Numbered from the stretch's first letter, positions 8,477 through 17,154 are shown. The stretch is DNA of 64,000 nt from Alphaproteobacteria bacterium (GCA_020850755.1 JADZEB010000015.1:1-64000), one strand, 5' to 3'. Made by a program: numbers and translations. Notes: generated from the letters alone by a model not told the origin.

Positions 8477-9283
8477 ATGACCGCCAGCCCCTCGACCGCC
8501 CCCCCATCCGCCGCTGCGGCACCCGCCCCGGCCGCCACCCCTGGCCAGGATGCCGCTGCGTTCTACGAGAGCTTCTGGGCCGATGCCGACTATACGCTGC
8601 GCTATGCCTGGGACGCGGCCAGGCGCGACCGCTTCCCGGCGATAAAGGCCGTGACCGCCGGCCTGGCGCCCTTCGCGCGCGTGCTCGATTTCGGCTGCGG
8701 CAACGGCGTCCTTACCGCCTGGATGCACGAGAACGGGCTCGCCCCCGAGATCATCGGCTACGACGTCTCGGAAACCGGCGTGGCCTATGCGGCGAAAAGC
8801 TTCGCCCGCCCGGGCCTTTCCTTCGCCCGCTTCGACCCGGCGCTGGGCCTGCCGGAAGGCGCGCGCGGCTTCGATGCGATCATCGCCTCGCATGTGCTCG
8901 AACATGTGCCCGACCCGGCGGCCTGCGTGCGCGATCTTGCCACCCGCGCGCAATGGCTGGTGCTCGAAGTGCCGGTCGAGAGCGCCGCCGTGCCCAACGC
9001 CTATTACCGGCTGACGGGGCGCGACCGGCTGCGAAACCCGGTCGGGCACCTGCATTTCTGGTCGCGTGCGAGCTTCATCTCCATGCTCGAAGGCGCCGGG
9101 CTCACGGTCGAGCGCGTGCACCACTACGCCTCGGCGCCCTTCTCGCCCTTCACCGCGCGCTGGAAGCGCGCGATCGAGCAGGTGGCGCTGCGCGTTCTTG
9201 GCCTGCCGCTCTATGCGCGGCTGATGGCCACGCATCTCTGCGTGCTCGCGCGCGCCGCTCCGCCCGCGCCGCGCGCGGGCTGA
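8477..9283 (+). CDS. Class I SAM-dependent methyltransferase (glycan locus, 4 of 5)
   Basis: A 268-residue protein, six bases after the preceding stop. After a Pro/Ala-rich start comes AAFYESFWADADYTLRY, then motif I VLDFGCGNGVLTAWM, IIGYDVSETG, motif IV DAIIASHVLEHVPDPAACV and a Phe/Trp-rich end (HLHFWSRASFISMLE). Resembles family 11/23 methyltransferases; substrate unknown, presumably the same glycan. Confidence 0.8.
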   Translation: MTASPSTAPPSAAAAPAPAATPGQDAAAFYESFWADADYTLRYAWDAARRDRFPAIKAVTAGLAPFARVLDFGCGNGVLTAWMHENGLAPEIIGYDVSETGVAYAAKSFARPGLSFARFDPALGLPEGARGFDAIIASHVLEHVPDPAACVRDLATRAQWLVLEVPVESAAVPNAYYRLTGRDRLRNPVGHLHFWSRASFISMLEGAGLTVERVHHYASAPFSPFTARWKRAIEQVALRVLGLPLYARLMATHLCVLARAAPPAPRAG

Positions 9284-9301
9284 GCGGGGGCTGGGGCGCC
9301 C

Positions 9302-11239
9302 ATGTGCGGCATCGCCGGCTGGGCCGGAGGCGCTGACCCCGCCATCGCCGCGCGCATGCTCCGCCGCCTGGCCCATCGCGGCCCCGATGGCGAGGGAAGC
9401 TGGCAGGACGAGGCGGCGGGGCTGTGGCTCGGCCAGCGGCGGCTGGCGATCATCGACCTGAGCGAGGCGGGCGCGCAGCCGATGCTCTCGGCCTCGGGGC
9501 GCTACGCCATCACCTACAATGGCGAGATCTACAACCACCCCGAGCTGCGCGCCGGGCTCGCGGCGCGCGGGGCGCGCTTCCGCGGCACCTCGGACACCGA
9601 GACGCTGCTCGCGCTGATCGAAGAGGCGGGGCTTGCCGCAGCCGTGCCGCGCCTGAACGGCATGTTCGCCTTCGCGCTGTGGGACCGGCAGGAGCGACGG
9701 CTCTCGCTGGTGCGCGATCGCGTCGGCATCAAGCCGCTCGCCTATTGCGAGGGGCCGGACGGGCAGATCGCCTTCGCCTCCGAGATCACCGCGCTCGCCT
9801 GCCTGCCCTGGTTCGATGCGACGCTCGATCCGGCGGCGGTGGCCGACTATTTCCGCTATCTCGCCACGCCGGCGCCGGCCAGCATCTTCCGCGCCGTGCG
9901 CAAGCTGCCGCCGGGCGCGATCCTGCATTGGCAGGACGGGCGGAGCGAGATCACGCGCTATTGGAGCGTTGCCGGCGCCATCGCCGAGGCCGCGGCCGAC
10001 CCGCTGCCCGACGATCTGCCGCGCGCGGCCGAGGCGCTGGCGGCGCTGCTGGCGGATGCCGTGCGCGCGCAGCTGATCAGCGACGTGCCGATTGGCGCCT
10101 TCCTTTCCGGCGGGATCGATTCGGCGCTGGTCGTGGCGATGATGCGCAAGGCCGGCGCGGTGCGAAGCTTCACGATCGGCTTCCCCGATCCGCGCCACGA
10201 CGAGAGCGGCCCGGCCGAGGCGGTGGCCGCCGCACTCGGCACCGCGCACCAGACCATCCGGATGGACGAGACCGAGGCGATGCGGCTCGTGCCCGCTTTG
10301 GGCGCGATGTTCGACGAGCCCTTCGCCGATGCCTCCAGCCTGCCGGTGGCGCTGCTCTGCCGCGCGGCGCGCGCGCATGTAACGGTGGCGCTTGCCGGCG
10401 ATGGCGGGGACGAGCTGTTCGGCGGCTATCCGCGCTATTTCCACGGCGCGCGGGTGCAGCGGCTGCGCCGCCGCCTCGGGCCCGCCGGCAGCCGCATCGC
10501 CGCGCGCGCGCTTCGCGCCGTGCCGCACGGGCTGGGCGACCGGCTGGCCCCGCTCCTGCCCGGCGGCGGCGGCTCGGCGGGGGCGGGGGCGCGGCTGGCG
10601 CGGCTGGCCGACTATCTCGACGCCGCGCCCTCCGACACCTATCGCGAGGCGATCGCCGCCTGGCGCGTCCCGCCGCTGCTCGATCCCGCCTGGCGCGCGG
10701 CGGAAACGGGCGCGGTCGATCTCGCGCCCTTCGCCGGCCTGTCCTGGGCCGGATCGATGATGGCGCTCGACCAGGCCGCGCACCTGCCCGACGACCTGTT
10801 GACGAAAACCGATCGCGCCAGCATGGCGGTCGGGCTCGAGGTGCGCGTGCCGCTGCTCGACCATCGCGTGCTCGGCTTCGCCTGGCGCCTGCCCGAGCGG
10901 CTCAAGCTCGGTGGGGCGAGCATCGCCGGCAAGCAGGTGCTGCGCACGGTGCTGGCCCGCCACCTGCCGCGCGAACTGTTCGAGCGGTCGAAGATGGGCT
11001 TCGGCGCGCCGCTCGGGCGCTGGCTCGGCGGGCCGCTGCGCGACTGGGCCGAGGCGGTGCTGGCGCCGGCGCGCCTTGCCGGCGACGGCGTGCTGGACGT
11101 GGGGGCGGTGCGCGAGGCGTGGGCGCGGTTCCTGGCCACGGGCGAGGGCTTCCAGCGCGTCTGGACCGCGATCGCCTGGCTGGAATGGCGCGCGGCCTGG
11201 AGCGCCGGGGCCGCCGCGGCAGCAAGGGACGCGCCGTGA
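9302..11239 (+). CDS. asnB: AsnB-type amidotransferase, second copy (EPS/XrtA-associated type)
   Basis: A 645-residue protein with Cys2 as glutaminase nucleophile (MCGIAGWAGG). The glutaminase domain shows LAHRGPDGEG, RLAIIDLSEAG and NGEIYN. The synthetase domain has GAFLSGGIDSA (PP-loop near residue 269), SFTIGFPD, LAGDGGDELFGGYPRYF and GLEVRVPLLDH. All motifs are canonical, unlike the copy at 1913. This form is common in exopolysaccharide loci, where its acceptor is thought to be a sugar or aminoacyl group. Spacing to the next gene is one base. Confidence 0.88.
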   Translation: MCGIAGWAGGADPAIAARMLRRLAHRGPDGEGSWQDEAAGLWLGQRRLAIIDLSEAGAQPMLSASGRYAITYNGEIYNHPELRAGLAARGARFRGTSDTETLLALIEEAGLAAAVPRLNGMFAFALWDRQERRLSLVRDRVGIKPLAYCEGPDGQIAFASEITALACLPWFDATLDPAAVADYFRYLATPAPASIFRAVRKLPPGAILHWQDGRSEITRYWSVAGAIAEAAADPLPDDLPRAAEALAALLADAVRAQLISDVPIGAFLSGGIDSALVVAMMRKAGAVRSFTIGFPDPRHDESGPAEAVAAALGTAHQTIRMDETEAMRLVPALGAMFDEPFADASSLPVALLCRAARAHVTVALAGDGGDELFGGYPRYFHGARVQRLRRRLGPAGSRIAARALRAVPHGLGDRLAPLLPGGGGSAGAGARLARLADYLDAAPSDTYREAIAAWRVPPLLDPAWRAAETGAVDLAPFAGLSWAGSMMALDQAAHLPDDLLTKTDRASMAVGLEVRVPLLDHRVLGFAWRLPERLKLGGASIAGKQVLRTVLARHLPRELFERSKMGFGAPLGRWLGGPLRDWAEAVLAPARLAGDGVLDVGAVREAWARFLATGEGFQRVWTAIAWLEWRAAWSAGAAAAARDAP

Positions 11240-11240
11240 C

Positions 11241-12395
11241 ATGAGCGAGGCGAGGCCGCCCGTGCGCGTGCTGCACGTCATCACCGGCCTTGGCGTCGGC
11301 GGGGCGGAGACGATGCTGGCCAAGCTCGTGGCCGGGCTCGATCCGGCACGCCATGCCGCGCGCGTCGTGTGCCTGCAGGCGGAAGGGCCGCTCGCCGCGC
11401 CGATCCGCGCCGCCGGGGTGGCGGTGGATGCGCTCGGCATGCGCGGGGCGGGCGATATGCCGCGCGCGCTCTGGCGCCTGGTGCGGCTCTGGCGCGGCTT
11501 CCGCCCCGATCTGGTGCAGAGCTGGCTCTACCATGCCGACCTGATGGCGACGCTGGCGCAGCCTTTCGCGCACGCCTTCGCCCCGCGCGCCAATCTGGTG
11601 TGGTCGCTGCGCTGCTCGAACATGGAGCTTGGCGCCTATGCGCCCGGCACGCGGCGCGTGCTGCGCGCGCTGGTGCGCCTCTCGCGCCGCCCGGCGCTCA
11701 TCACCGCCAACAGCCGCGCCGGGCTCGACTGGCACATCGCGCTCGGCTACCGGCCGCGGGCGAGCGCGATCGTGCCGAACGGCTTCGACACGGCGCGCTT
11801 CCGCCCCGACCCCGCCGCGCGCGCGGCCTTCCGCGCCGTGCTCGGCGTGCCCGGCGATGCGCTGCTGGTCGGCATGGTCGCGCGCACCGACCCGATGAAG
11901 GACCACGCCACGCTCATGGCGGCGATGGCGCACCTCGCGCCCGCCCATCCGCGCGCGCAGCTCGTGCTGGTGGGCAAGGGCACCGAGGCGCTTTCGGTGC
12001 CGCCCGCGATTGCCGGGCGCGTCCATGCGCTCGGCCAGCGCGGCGATGTCGCGGCGATCCTGCCGGGGCTCGACCTGTTCTGCCTGTCCTCGGCCTTCGG
12101 CGAGGGCTTCCCCAACGCGCTCGGCGAGGCGATGGCCTGCGGCCTGCCGGCGGTCGTGACCGATGTCGGCGATGCGGGGGCGATCCTGGGCGGCTGCGGG
12201 CGTGTCGTGGCCCCGCGCGACGCGGCGGCGCTGGCTGGTGCCCTTTCGGCACTCCTGTCGCTGCCCGAGGCCGAGCGTGGCGCACTCGGGGCGGCGGCGC
12301 GGGCGCGGGTCGAGACCGAGTATGCGCTGCCCGCCGTGATCGCCCGCTACGGGGCGCTATGGGACGATCTGGCGCGCGGGCGCGCGATCGGCTAA
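11241..12395 (+). CDS. GT4 family glycosyltransferase
   Basis: A 384-residue GT-B protein. It begins VLHVITGLGVGGAETMLAKL, the classic GT4 opening, and has DLVQSWLYHADLMA, IVPNGFDTARF, GMVARTDPMKDHATLM (phosphate-binding R-x4-K) and the E-x7-E region FGEGFPNALGEAMACGLPAVV. This copy keeps both glutamates, unlike the GT at 6387. The start is one base after the amidotransferase stop. Confidence 0.85.
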   Translation: MSEARPPVRVLHVITGLGVGGAETMLAKLVAGLDPARHAARVVCLQAEGPLAAPIRAAGVAVDALGMRGAGDMPRALWRLVRLWRGFRPDLVQSWLYHADLMATLAQPFAHAFAPRANLVWSLRCSNMELGAYAPGTRRVLRALVRLSRRPALITANSRAGLDWHIALGYRPRASAIVPNGFDTARFRPDPAARAAFRAVLGVPGDALLVGMVARTDPMKDHATLMAAMAHLAPAHPRAQLVLVGKGTEALSVPPAIAGRVHALGQRGDVAAILPGLDLFCLSSAFGEGFPNALGEAMACGLPAVVTDVGDAGAILGGCGRVVAPRDAAALAGALSALLSLPEAERGALGAAARARVETEYALPAVIARYGALWDDLARGRAIG

Positions 12396-12461
12396 GCGGA
12401 CGCCAACGGGTCGCGCAGGTCTGCAGGATTGCCGCGCGCCAATCGGGATCGGACCAGCCGC

Positions 12462-13157
12462 ATGATCGAGGGCTCGCGCTACTACATCGAGGCCGATGCC
12501 GAGGCCAACCGGCGCGAATGGCACCGCTACTACGGGCCGAAGCGCGCCGGCCAGCAGCACATGCAGCTGGAGCTGATCGGTCGCACCGAGGCGCGCCGCG
12601 TGCTCGAGATCGGGCCCTATCTCGGCTATGTCACGGCGCTGCTCGGCAATGCCGGCTATGCGGTGACGACGCTCGATCTCGGCCCGCGCCAGTTCACCGA
12701 CCCGCCCGGCCCGCATGTCGAGATGGACCTGCTGGCGATCGACCCGGCGCGGCTGGCCGGGCACGACGCGATCCTTTGTTGCGAGACGCTGGAGCATCTG
12801 CCCTTCGCGCGCGTGCCCGATGTGCTCAAAGGCTTTGCCGCCACCGGCGCACGCACGCTGATCGTCTCGGTGCCCTATTCGGGCGCGCAAGGCTTCCTGC
12901 AACTCTACGCCAATGGCGTGAGCGGCTGGCGGCAATCCCATTTCCGCCTCTGGTCGGGTTTCAGGCGGTTCCGGCCCGACCCCGATCCGCTCGGGCACAA
13001 ATGGGAATGCGGCTACCGTGACACGCCGCTGAGGCGCTGGGAGGGGGCGATCGGCGCGAGCGGCTGGCGCATCGTCGAGCGCGTGTTCACCGCGCCGACG
13101 CGATCGGTGTTCCATCGCTGCGAGAACGCGACGCTGGCGCCGACGACCCGCCCCTGA
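12462..13157 (+). CDS. Class I SAM-dependent methyltransferase (glycan locus, 5 of 5)
   Basis: A 231-residue protein and last gene of the glycan operon. It begins MIEGSRYYIEADAEANRREW; motif I is RVLEIGPYLGYVTALLG, the acid is VTTLDLGPRQF, and motif IV is DAILCCETLEHLPFARVPDVL. The N-terminal Tyr/Trp region is typical of small sugar methyltransferases. ATG 12462 is preferred over TTG 12429. The following lipoprotein gene is convergent. Confidence 0.78.
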   Translation: MIEGSRYYIEADAEANRREWHRYYGPKRAGQQHMQLELIGRTEARRVLEIGPYLGYVTALLGNAGYAVTTLDLGPRQFTDPPGPHVEMDLLAIDPARLAGHDAILCCETLEHLPFARVPDVLKGFAATGARTLIVSVPYSGAQGFLQLYANGVSGWRQSHFRLWSGFRRFRPDPDPLGHKWECGYRDTPLRRWEGAIGASGWRIVERVFTAPTRSVFHRCENATLAPTTRP

Positions 13158-13211
13158 ACAGAGGCGCGCCAGCGTGCCCGGCGGCCGGCGGGAATCCCCT
13201 CCCGGCGCGCG

Positions 13212-13796
13212 CTACCCCTTGAGGCCGCCGGACTGGCGCTGCGGGATGGTGCGCGAGGGGGCCGGGCGGCGTGGCTGCGGCGGCGGCGCGTACTCGCCAG
13301 CCGCGCGCGCGATGCGCAGCTCGCGCCCCTGCAGCAGCACCACCCTCTCGCCGGGCTGGAGCTGCTGTTCGTTGGTCTGCACCACGGCGATGGTCTGCCC
13401 GCCATCCTCGCGGATGATGAACTCGGTTGCGATGCCCTGCGTCACGCCGCGCTCGACCGCGGTGCCGGCGATGCCGCCGATCACCGCGCCAGCTATGCCC
13501 GCCAGCGCCGGGCCGCGCCAGCCGCCGCCGATCGCCGAGCCCGCGATGCCGCCCGCCACCGCGCCGGCGGCCGTGCCGATGCCGCTCTGCGTGCCGGCGA
13601 CGCGCACATCGCGCATCGACAGGATGGTGCCATAGCCCACCATCGATGCCTGCTGGAGCTGGCCGCGGGAATAGGTATCGCCCGTGTGCGAGGGCGCGCA
13701 AGCGGCGGTGCCGAGCGCCAGGCTGCCGATCAGGAGGGCGCCGGCCAGGCGCAGATAGGGCCTACGCAGATAGGGCCTCAGGGCGGTGCTGGTCAT
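13212..13796 (-). CDS. Glycine-zipper outer-membrane lipoprotein (SlyB/Rick17kDa-like)
   Basis: A 194-residue protein. The N-terminus has a direct 5-residue repeat (RPYLR twice), a hydrophobic signal segment and Cys in LGTAACAPS, a slightly off-consensus lipobox. Residues about 70-120 are a Gly/Ala-rich 2TM glycine zipper: GTAAGAVAGGIAGSAIGG, then LAGIAGAVIGGIAGTAVE. The C-terminal part (FIIREDGGQTIAVVQT, GERVVLLQG) matches the SH3-like end of 17-kDa antigen/SlyB proteins. ATG 13796 has a good GAGGAGTGAGGA ribosome site upstream. An EcfG-type promoter lies 65 bp before the start, suggesting control by the general stress response. Confidence 0.82.
   Translation of the reverse strand: MTSTALRPYLRRPYLRLAGALLIGSLALGTAACAPSHTGDTYSRGQLQQASMVGYGTILSMRDVRVAGTQSGIGTAAGAVAGGIAGSAIGGGWRGPALAGIAGAVIGGIAGTAVERGVTQGIATEFIIREDGGQTIAVVQTNEQQLQPGERVVLLQGRELRIARAAGEYAPPPQPRRPAPSRTIPQRQSGGLKG
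13750..13779. repeat. 15-bp tandem duplication inside the lipoprotein signal region
   Basis: CGCAGATAGGGCCTA and CGCAGATAGGGCCTC follow each other with a last-base difference. In the minus-strand gene they encode the duplicated pentapeptide in front of the hydrophobic core. Confidence 0.85.
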
Positions 13797-14161
13797 TGCG
13801 AAACTGTCCTCACTCCTCTGGGGCCGGAAGGGTTGCCTCCCGGCCGGCTCATCCTTTACGAACGATTTTAGCGGAGACTTTGTTCCCTTTGCGGCGTTTT
13901 TTGCGGTCTCGCGTGCAGGGCGGGACCACGCTCGCAATCCCTGGTAGCGGGAGATGGCGTGGTGTCCAGCTTCTTGTGGTCCGGGCGAGGAGTCGCAGTT
14001 CCGCCGCGTTTGCGAGAAAAGCGGCGCCGAGCAGCGCCATACTCTTGCCCAAAACCCCATTTTGTAATAAGGAGTTAGAGTCTAGAGCTGCCGGATTGCC
14101 TCAATGACGGGTCGTAAACCGCCCGTTGGGACCATTCTGGCCGGCTGACGGGAGAGTGCGT
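13797..14161. other. 365-bp AT-richer intergenic region between divergent lipoprotein genes
   Basis: Clearly less GC-rich than its surroundings. It holds the EcfG-like promoter for the minus gene (13861-13886). For the plus gene, TTGCCC at 14045-14050 with TAATAA or TAAGGA at 14065-14073 is a weak candidate. A minus-strand open frame with a basic end at 13849-14040 has no ribosome site and is not called. Confidence 0.55.
13861..13886 (-). promoter_or_regulatory. EcfG (general stress response) promoter candidate
   Basis: On the minus strand GGAAC (13882-13886), a 17-base spacer and CGTT (13861-13864) match the EcfG consensus GGAAC-N16/17-CGTT exactly. The element points at the glycine-zipper lipoprotein with a leader of about 55-60 bases. 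Confidence 0.6.
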
Positions 14162-15379
14162 ATGACGGGCGGGATCGTTTCCTGGCGGGCAATCCACAGG
14201 CTGGCGCTGATGGGTCTCTGCCTTATGGTGGCTGCTTGTGCCGGCACCGGCCGCTCGCCCACCGACTCCGCCGCCGACTATGCCTGGCGTGCCCAGACCA
14301 ACTACACCCCGCCCGGCCCCTCGCACGATCCCTGGGGGCCCTATATCGCCGAGGCCTCGGCCCGCTTCGACGTGCCCGAACAGTGGATCCGCGAGGTGGT
14401 CCGCCAGGAAAGCGGCGGGCGCACCCACATGAATGGCCGCCCGATCACCTCCTCGGCCGGGGCGATGGGCCTGATGCAGCTCATGCCCGGCACCTGGGCC
14501 GAGCTGCGCGCCATGCACAGCCTGGGCGACGACCCCTACCATCCGCGCGACAACATCCTCGCCGGCACCGCCTATATCCGCGAGATGTACGAGCGCTACG
14601 GCTCGCCGGCCTTCCTGGCCGCCTACAATGCCGGTCCGCGCCGGCTTGAGGAGTATCTCGGCGGCAGCCGCGGCCTGCCGGATGAGACGCGCAACTATGT
14701 CGCACGCATCGCCCCCGCGATCCGTGGCCATGCGCCGCAGAACCGCGCCGCGGCCGAGGTCTATGCCGCCGGCTGGATTCCCGACCAGGTGCCTCGCGGC
14801 CCGCGCCGCGTGGGCTATGCCTCGGTGCGCCCGCCAATGCCGCCGCGCGCGGTCGCGGCGAGCCGCCCGGTCCAGATCGCCGCCGTGCCCGCGGCCAACG
14901 CGGTGCCCTCCTATGGCCGCAGCGTGCAGGTGGCGGCGCTGCCCGCGCCCCCGGTGGCGCCGCGCCCCGCCTACCAGATGGCCGAGGCACGGGCCGCCGC
15001 GCCGCCTGCGGTTGCCGCGTCGCGCGGCTCGGGCTGGAGCCTGATCCCGCCCGCCCATGCCGCCACCCTGCCGCGCCTGCCCCCCGGCCCGCCGGCCGCG
15101 ACGCGCGCCGTCGCGCCAGCGCCGGGCCCCTGGGCGATCCAGGTGGGCGCCTTCGCCAACGAGATGCAGGCCCGCTCGATGGTCGGCACCGCCCGCGGGC
15201 TTGCCTCCGACCTGCTCCGCCCGGCGCGCCCTGCGGTCGTGGGCGCGCTCACCCCGCGCGGTTCGGTCTATCGCGCGCGGTTCATGAACCTTTCGCGCGA
15301 CGCGGCCGAAGCCGCCTGCGCCCGGCTTGCCGCCTCGCAGATCGCCTGCATCGCGCTGTCGCCCGACCGGCAGAGCTAG
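14162..15379 (+). CDS. Lipoprotein lytic transglycosylase, SLT domain plus SPOR domain
   Basis: A 405-residue protein. Signal peptide with lipobox LMVAAC (Cys about residue 26). The SLT domain follows at about 55-165: QWIREVVRQESGGRTHMN with catalytic Glu about residue 83, then SSAGAMGLMQLMPGTW and AAYNAGP. A Pro/Ala-rich linker spans about 190-320. The C-terminus (about 325-400) is a SPOR domain (WAIQVGAFANEMQARSM) that binds denuded septal glycan. The product would cleave peptidoglycan and localise to the division site. ATG 14162 follows GGGAGA; an upstream GTG would only add residues before the signal peptide. Confidence 0.88.
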   Translation: MTGGIVSWRAIHRLALMGLCLMVAACAGTGRSPTDSAADYAWRAQTNYTPPGPSHDPWGPYIAEASARFDVPEQWIREVVRQESGGRTHMNGRPITSSAGAMGLMQLMPGTWAELRAMHSLGDDPYHPRDNILAGTAYIREMYERYGSPAFLAAYNAGPRRLEEYLGGSRGLPDETRNYVARIAPAIRGHAPQNRAAAEVYAAGWIPDQVPRGPRRVGYASVRPPMPPRAVAASRPVQIAAVPAANAVPSYGRSVQVAALPAPPVAPRPAYQMAEARAAAPPAVAASRGSGWSLIPPAHAATLPRLPPGPPAATRAVAPAPGPWAIQVGAFANEMQARSMVGTARGLASDLLRPARPAVVGALTPRGSVYRARFMNLSRDAAEAACARLAASQIACIALSPDRQS

Positions 15380-15466
15380 CGGCTTCGCGCGACCCTTCGC
15401 CCGACCGGTTTTTGCGCCGGCGCCCCGTTTTCGCTTCCGCCCAGCGGCGGCGGGAACGGGGCCGCT

Positions 15467-15496
15467 GCGCCCTGGCTGTCGGCGCCCTGGCTGTCG
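15467..15496. repeat. 15-bp perfect tandem duplication
   Basis: GCGCCCTGGCTGTCG twice, head to tail, in the intergenic space before the acyl-CoA cluster and just upstream of its promoter candidate. Confidence 0.85.
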
Positions 15497-15519
15497 GCGT
15501 GGGCCGCTGGCGCGGTGGC

Positions 15520-15547
15520 TTGCCGGGTCGGGCCAGGGCCTTATAGT
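15520..15547 (+). promoter_or_regulatory. Sigma-70-type promoter of the acyl-CoA cluster
   Basis: TTGCCG (15520-15525), 16-bp spacer, TATAGT (15542-15547). This is one of the best matches to the housekeeping consensus in the window and sits about 50 bp before the DUF35 gene. Confidence 0.5.
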
Positions 15548-15595
15548 CCGCGCTTCGACACCGTTCCCTCCCACCAGCGCAGAGAGACCGACAGC

Positions 15596-15976
15596 ATGAG
15601 CGCCGACGCGCCCAAAGGCGGCCCCGAGGCCCAGTATCGCGCCTTCCTGGCGCAGGGCCGGTTCATGATCCAGCGCAGCCGCTCCTCCGGCCGCCATGTG
15701 TTCTATCCGCGCGTGGCCGAGCCCGGCACCGGCGCCACCGACCTGGAATGGGTCGAGGCCAAGGGCACCGGCACCGTCTATGCCACCACCGTCAACCGCC
15801 GCCGCCCCGAGGATGGCGGCAGCTACAACGTCGCCCTGATCGACCTCGACGAGGGCGTGCGGATGATGAGCCGTGTCGACAACATCGCCCCCGACAAGGT
15901 GGTGATCGGCATGAAGGTGAAGGCGCGCATCGCCGAGATCGACGGCGCGCCGCAGATCGTGTTCGACCCGGCCTGA
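15596..15976 (+). CDS. DUF35 OB-fold acyl-CoA-associated protein without zinc-ribbon cysteines
   Basis: A 126-residue protein. The N-terminal half aligns with the rubredoxin-like zinc ribbon of DUF35 proteins (QYRAFLAQGRFMIQR, then GRHVFYPRV) and the second half with the OB fold (LEWVEAKGTGTVYATTVNRR, then IAPDKVVIGMKVKARI). The four ribbon cysteines are absent: RSRSSG stands where R-C-x-x-C-G is usual, and EPGTGA where C-P-x-C-G is usual. DUF35 partners form complexes with thiolase-like aldolases such as Ltp2-ChsH2. The thiolase-like gene follows after 26 bp, so a two-protein complex is likely. Confidence 0.82.
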   Translation: MSADAPKGGPEAQYRAFLAQGRFMIQRSRSSGRHVFYPRVAEPGTGATDLEWVEAKGTGTVYATTVNRRRPEDGGSYNVALIDLDEGVRMMSRVDNIAPDKVVIGMKVKARIAEIDGAPQIVFDPA

Positions 15977-16002
15977 GCGCGCGGAACAAGGAGACGCATC
16001 CC

Positions 16003-17154
16003 ATGCCCCATCCGCTGCGCGGCAAGACCGCAATCGTCGGCGTTGCCACCGCCGGCACCGGCGAGGCCCATGGCCGCTCGCCGATCGAGCTCCTGGGCGA
16101 GGCCGCCGTGAAGGCCTGCGCCGATGCCGGCATCGGCCTGGCCGAGGTCGACGGCATCTTCGCTGCCACCTCGACCCACGCCCTGCCCACGCTTTCGGCC
16201 AGCGAGTATCTCGGCATCCGGCCGAAATTCACCGACGGCACCAATGTCGGCGGCTCCTCCTTCGAGGCGCACATGCTGCACGCGGCGCTGGCACTCGATG
16301 CCGGGCTCTGCGATGTGGCGCTGATCTGCTACGGCTCGAACCAGCGCACCGCCAGCGGCCGGCTGGTCTCGATGTCCGAGCCGCAGCCCTTCGAGGCGCC
16401 CTACCGGCCGCGCCATCCGATCAACGCCTATGCGCTTGCGGCCAACCGGCACATGCACCAGTTCGGGACCACGCGCGAGCAGCTGGCCGAGGTGGCGGTG
16501 GCGGCGCGCGGCTGGGCCAACCTCAACCCCGAGGCCTTCGCCCGCGGCCCGCTGTCGATCGCCGATGTGCTGGCGGCGCGGATGGTGTCCGACCCGCTCA
16601 CCTCGCGCGATTGCTGCCTCGTCACCGATGGCGGGGCGGCGGCGATCATGGTGCGGGCCGACCGGGCGCGGCACCTGAAGCGGAAGCCGGCCTATTTCCT
16701 CGGCGGCGCGGCGGCGCAATGGCACCGCACCATCTCGCAGATGCCGGACCTGACCGTGTCGGCGGCGGCGGAAAGCGGCCCGCGCGCCTTCCAGATGGCG
16801 GGGCTGTCGCAGAAGGACGTCGATCTGCTGATGCTCTACGACGCCTTCACCATCAACACGATCCTGTTCCTCGAGGATCTCGGCTTCTGCCCGAAGGGCG
16901 AAGGCGGGCGGTTCGTCTCGGGCGGGGCGATCGCGCCGGGCGGCCGGCTGGCTGTGAACACCAATGGCGGCGGGCTCTCCTGCGTCCATCCCGGCATGTA
17001 CGGCATGTTCCTGATCGTCGAGGCGGTGCGCCAGCTTCGCGGCGAGGCGGGCGAGCGCCAGCTCAAGCGCTGCGAGGTGGCGCTGGTGCATGGCAATGGC
17101 GGCACGCTTTCGAGCCAGGTGACGGCGTTCCTCGGCGGACCGGCGGCGCTGTAG
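16003..17154 (+). CDS. Thiolase-like (SCP-x/Ltp2 type) protein lacking the usual nucleophile Cys
   Basis: A 383-residue protein with a strong AAGGAG site before ATG 16003. It has the thiolase double fold: RGKTAIVGVATAGTG, LGEAAVKACADAGI, then DLLMLYDAFTINTILFLEDL and NTNGGGLSCVHPGMYGM near the end. Where biosynthetic thiolases have the Cys nucleophile (A-C-A-S-G) it reads NVGGSSFEAH, so no Cys. This is the pattern of lipid-transfer/SCP-x-type thiolase-like enzymes that pair with DUF35 proteins and do retro-aldol cleavage of 3-hydroxyacyl-CoA. The His of the C-terminal motif is kept. Followed by two hairpins. Confidence 0.82.
   Translation: MPHPLRGKTAIVGVATAGTGEAHGRSPIELLGEAAVKACADAGIGLAEVDGIFAATSTHALPTLSASEYLGIRPKFTDGTNVGGSSFEAHMLHAALALDAGLCDVALICYGSNQRTASGRLVSMSEPQPFEAPYRPRHPINAYALAANRHMHQFGTTREQLAEVAVAARGWANLNPEAFARGPLSIADVLAARMVSDPLTSRDCCLVTDGGAAAIMVRADRARHLKRKPAYFLGGAAAQWHRTISQMPDLTVSAAAESGPRAFQMAGLSQKDVDLLMLYDAFTINTILFLEDLGFCPKGEGGRFVSGGAIAPGGRLAVNTNGGGLSCVHPGMYGMFLIVEAVRQLRGEAGERQLKRCEVALVHGNGGTLSSQVTAFLGGPAAL

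Noticed and set aside
8072-11440. A 1122-codon open frame on the minus strand
   Set aside because: It lies opposite four clear plus-strand genes and its translation is Arg/Gly/His-rich without domains. Extreme third-position GC removes stop codons on the antisense strand.
13849-14040. Small minus-strand frame with a basic C-terminus in the lipoprotein gap
   Set aside because: No ribosome site, it overlaps the EcfG promoter, and has no recognisable family.
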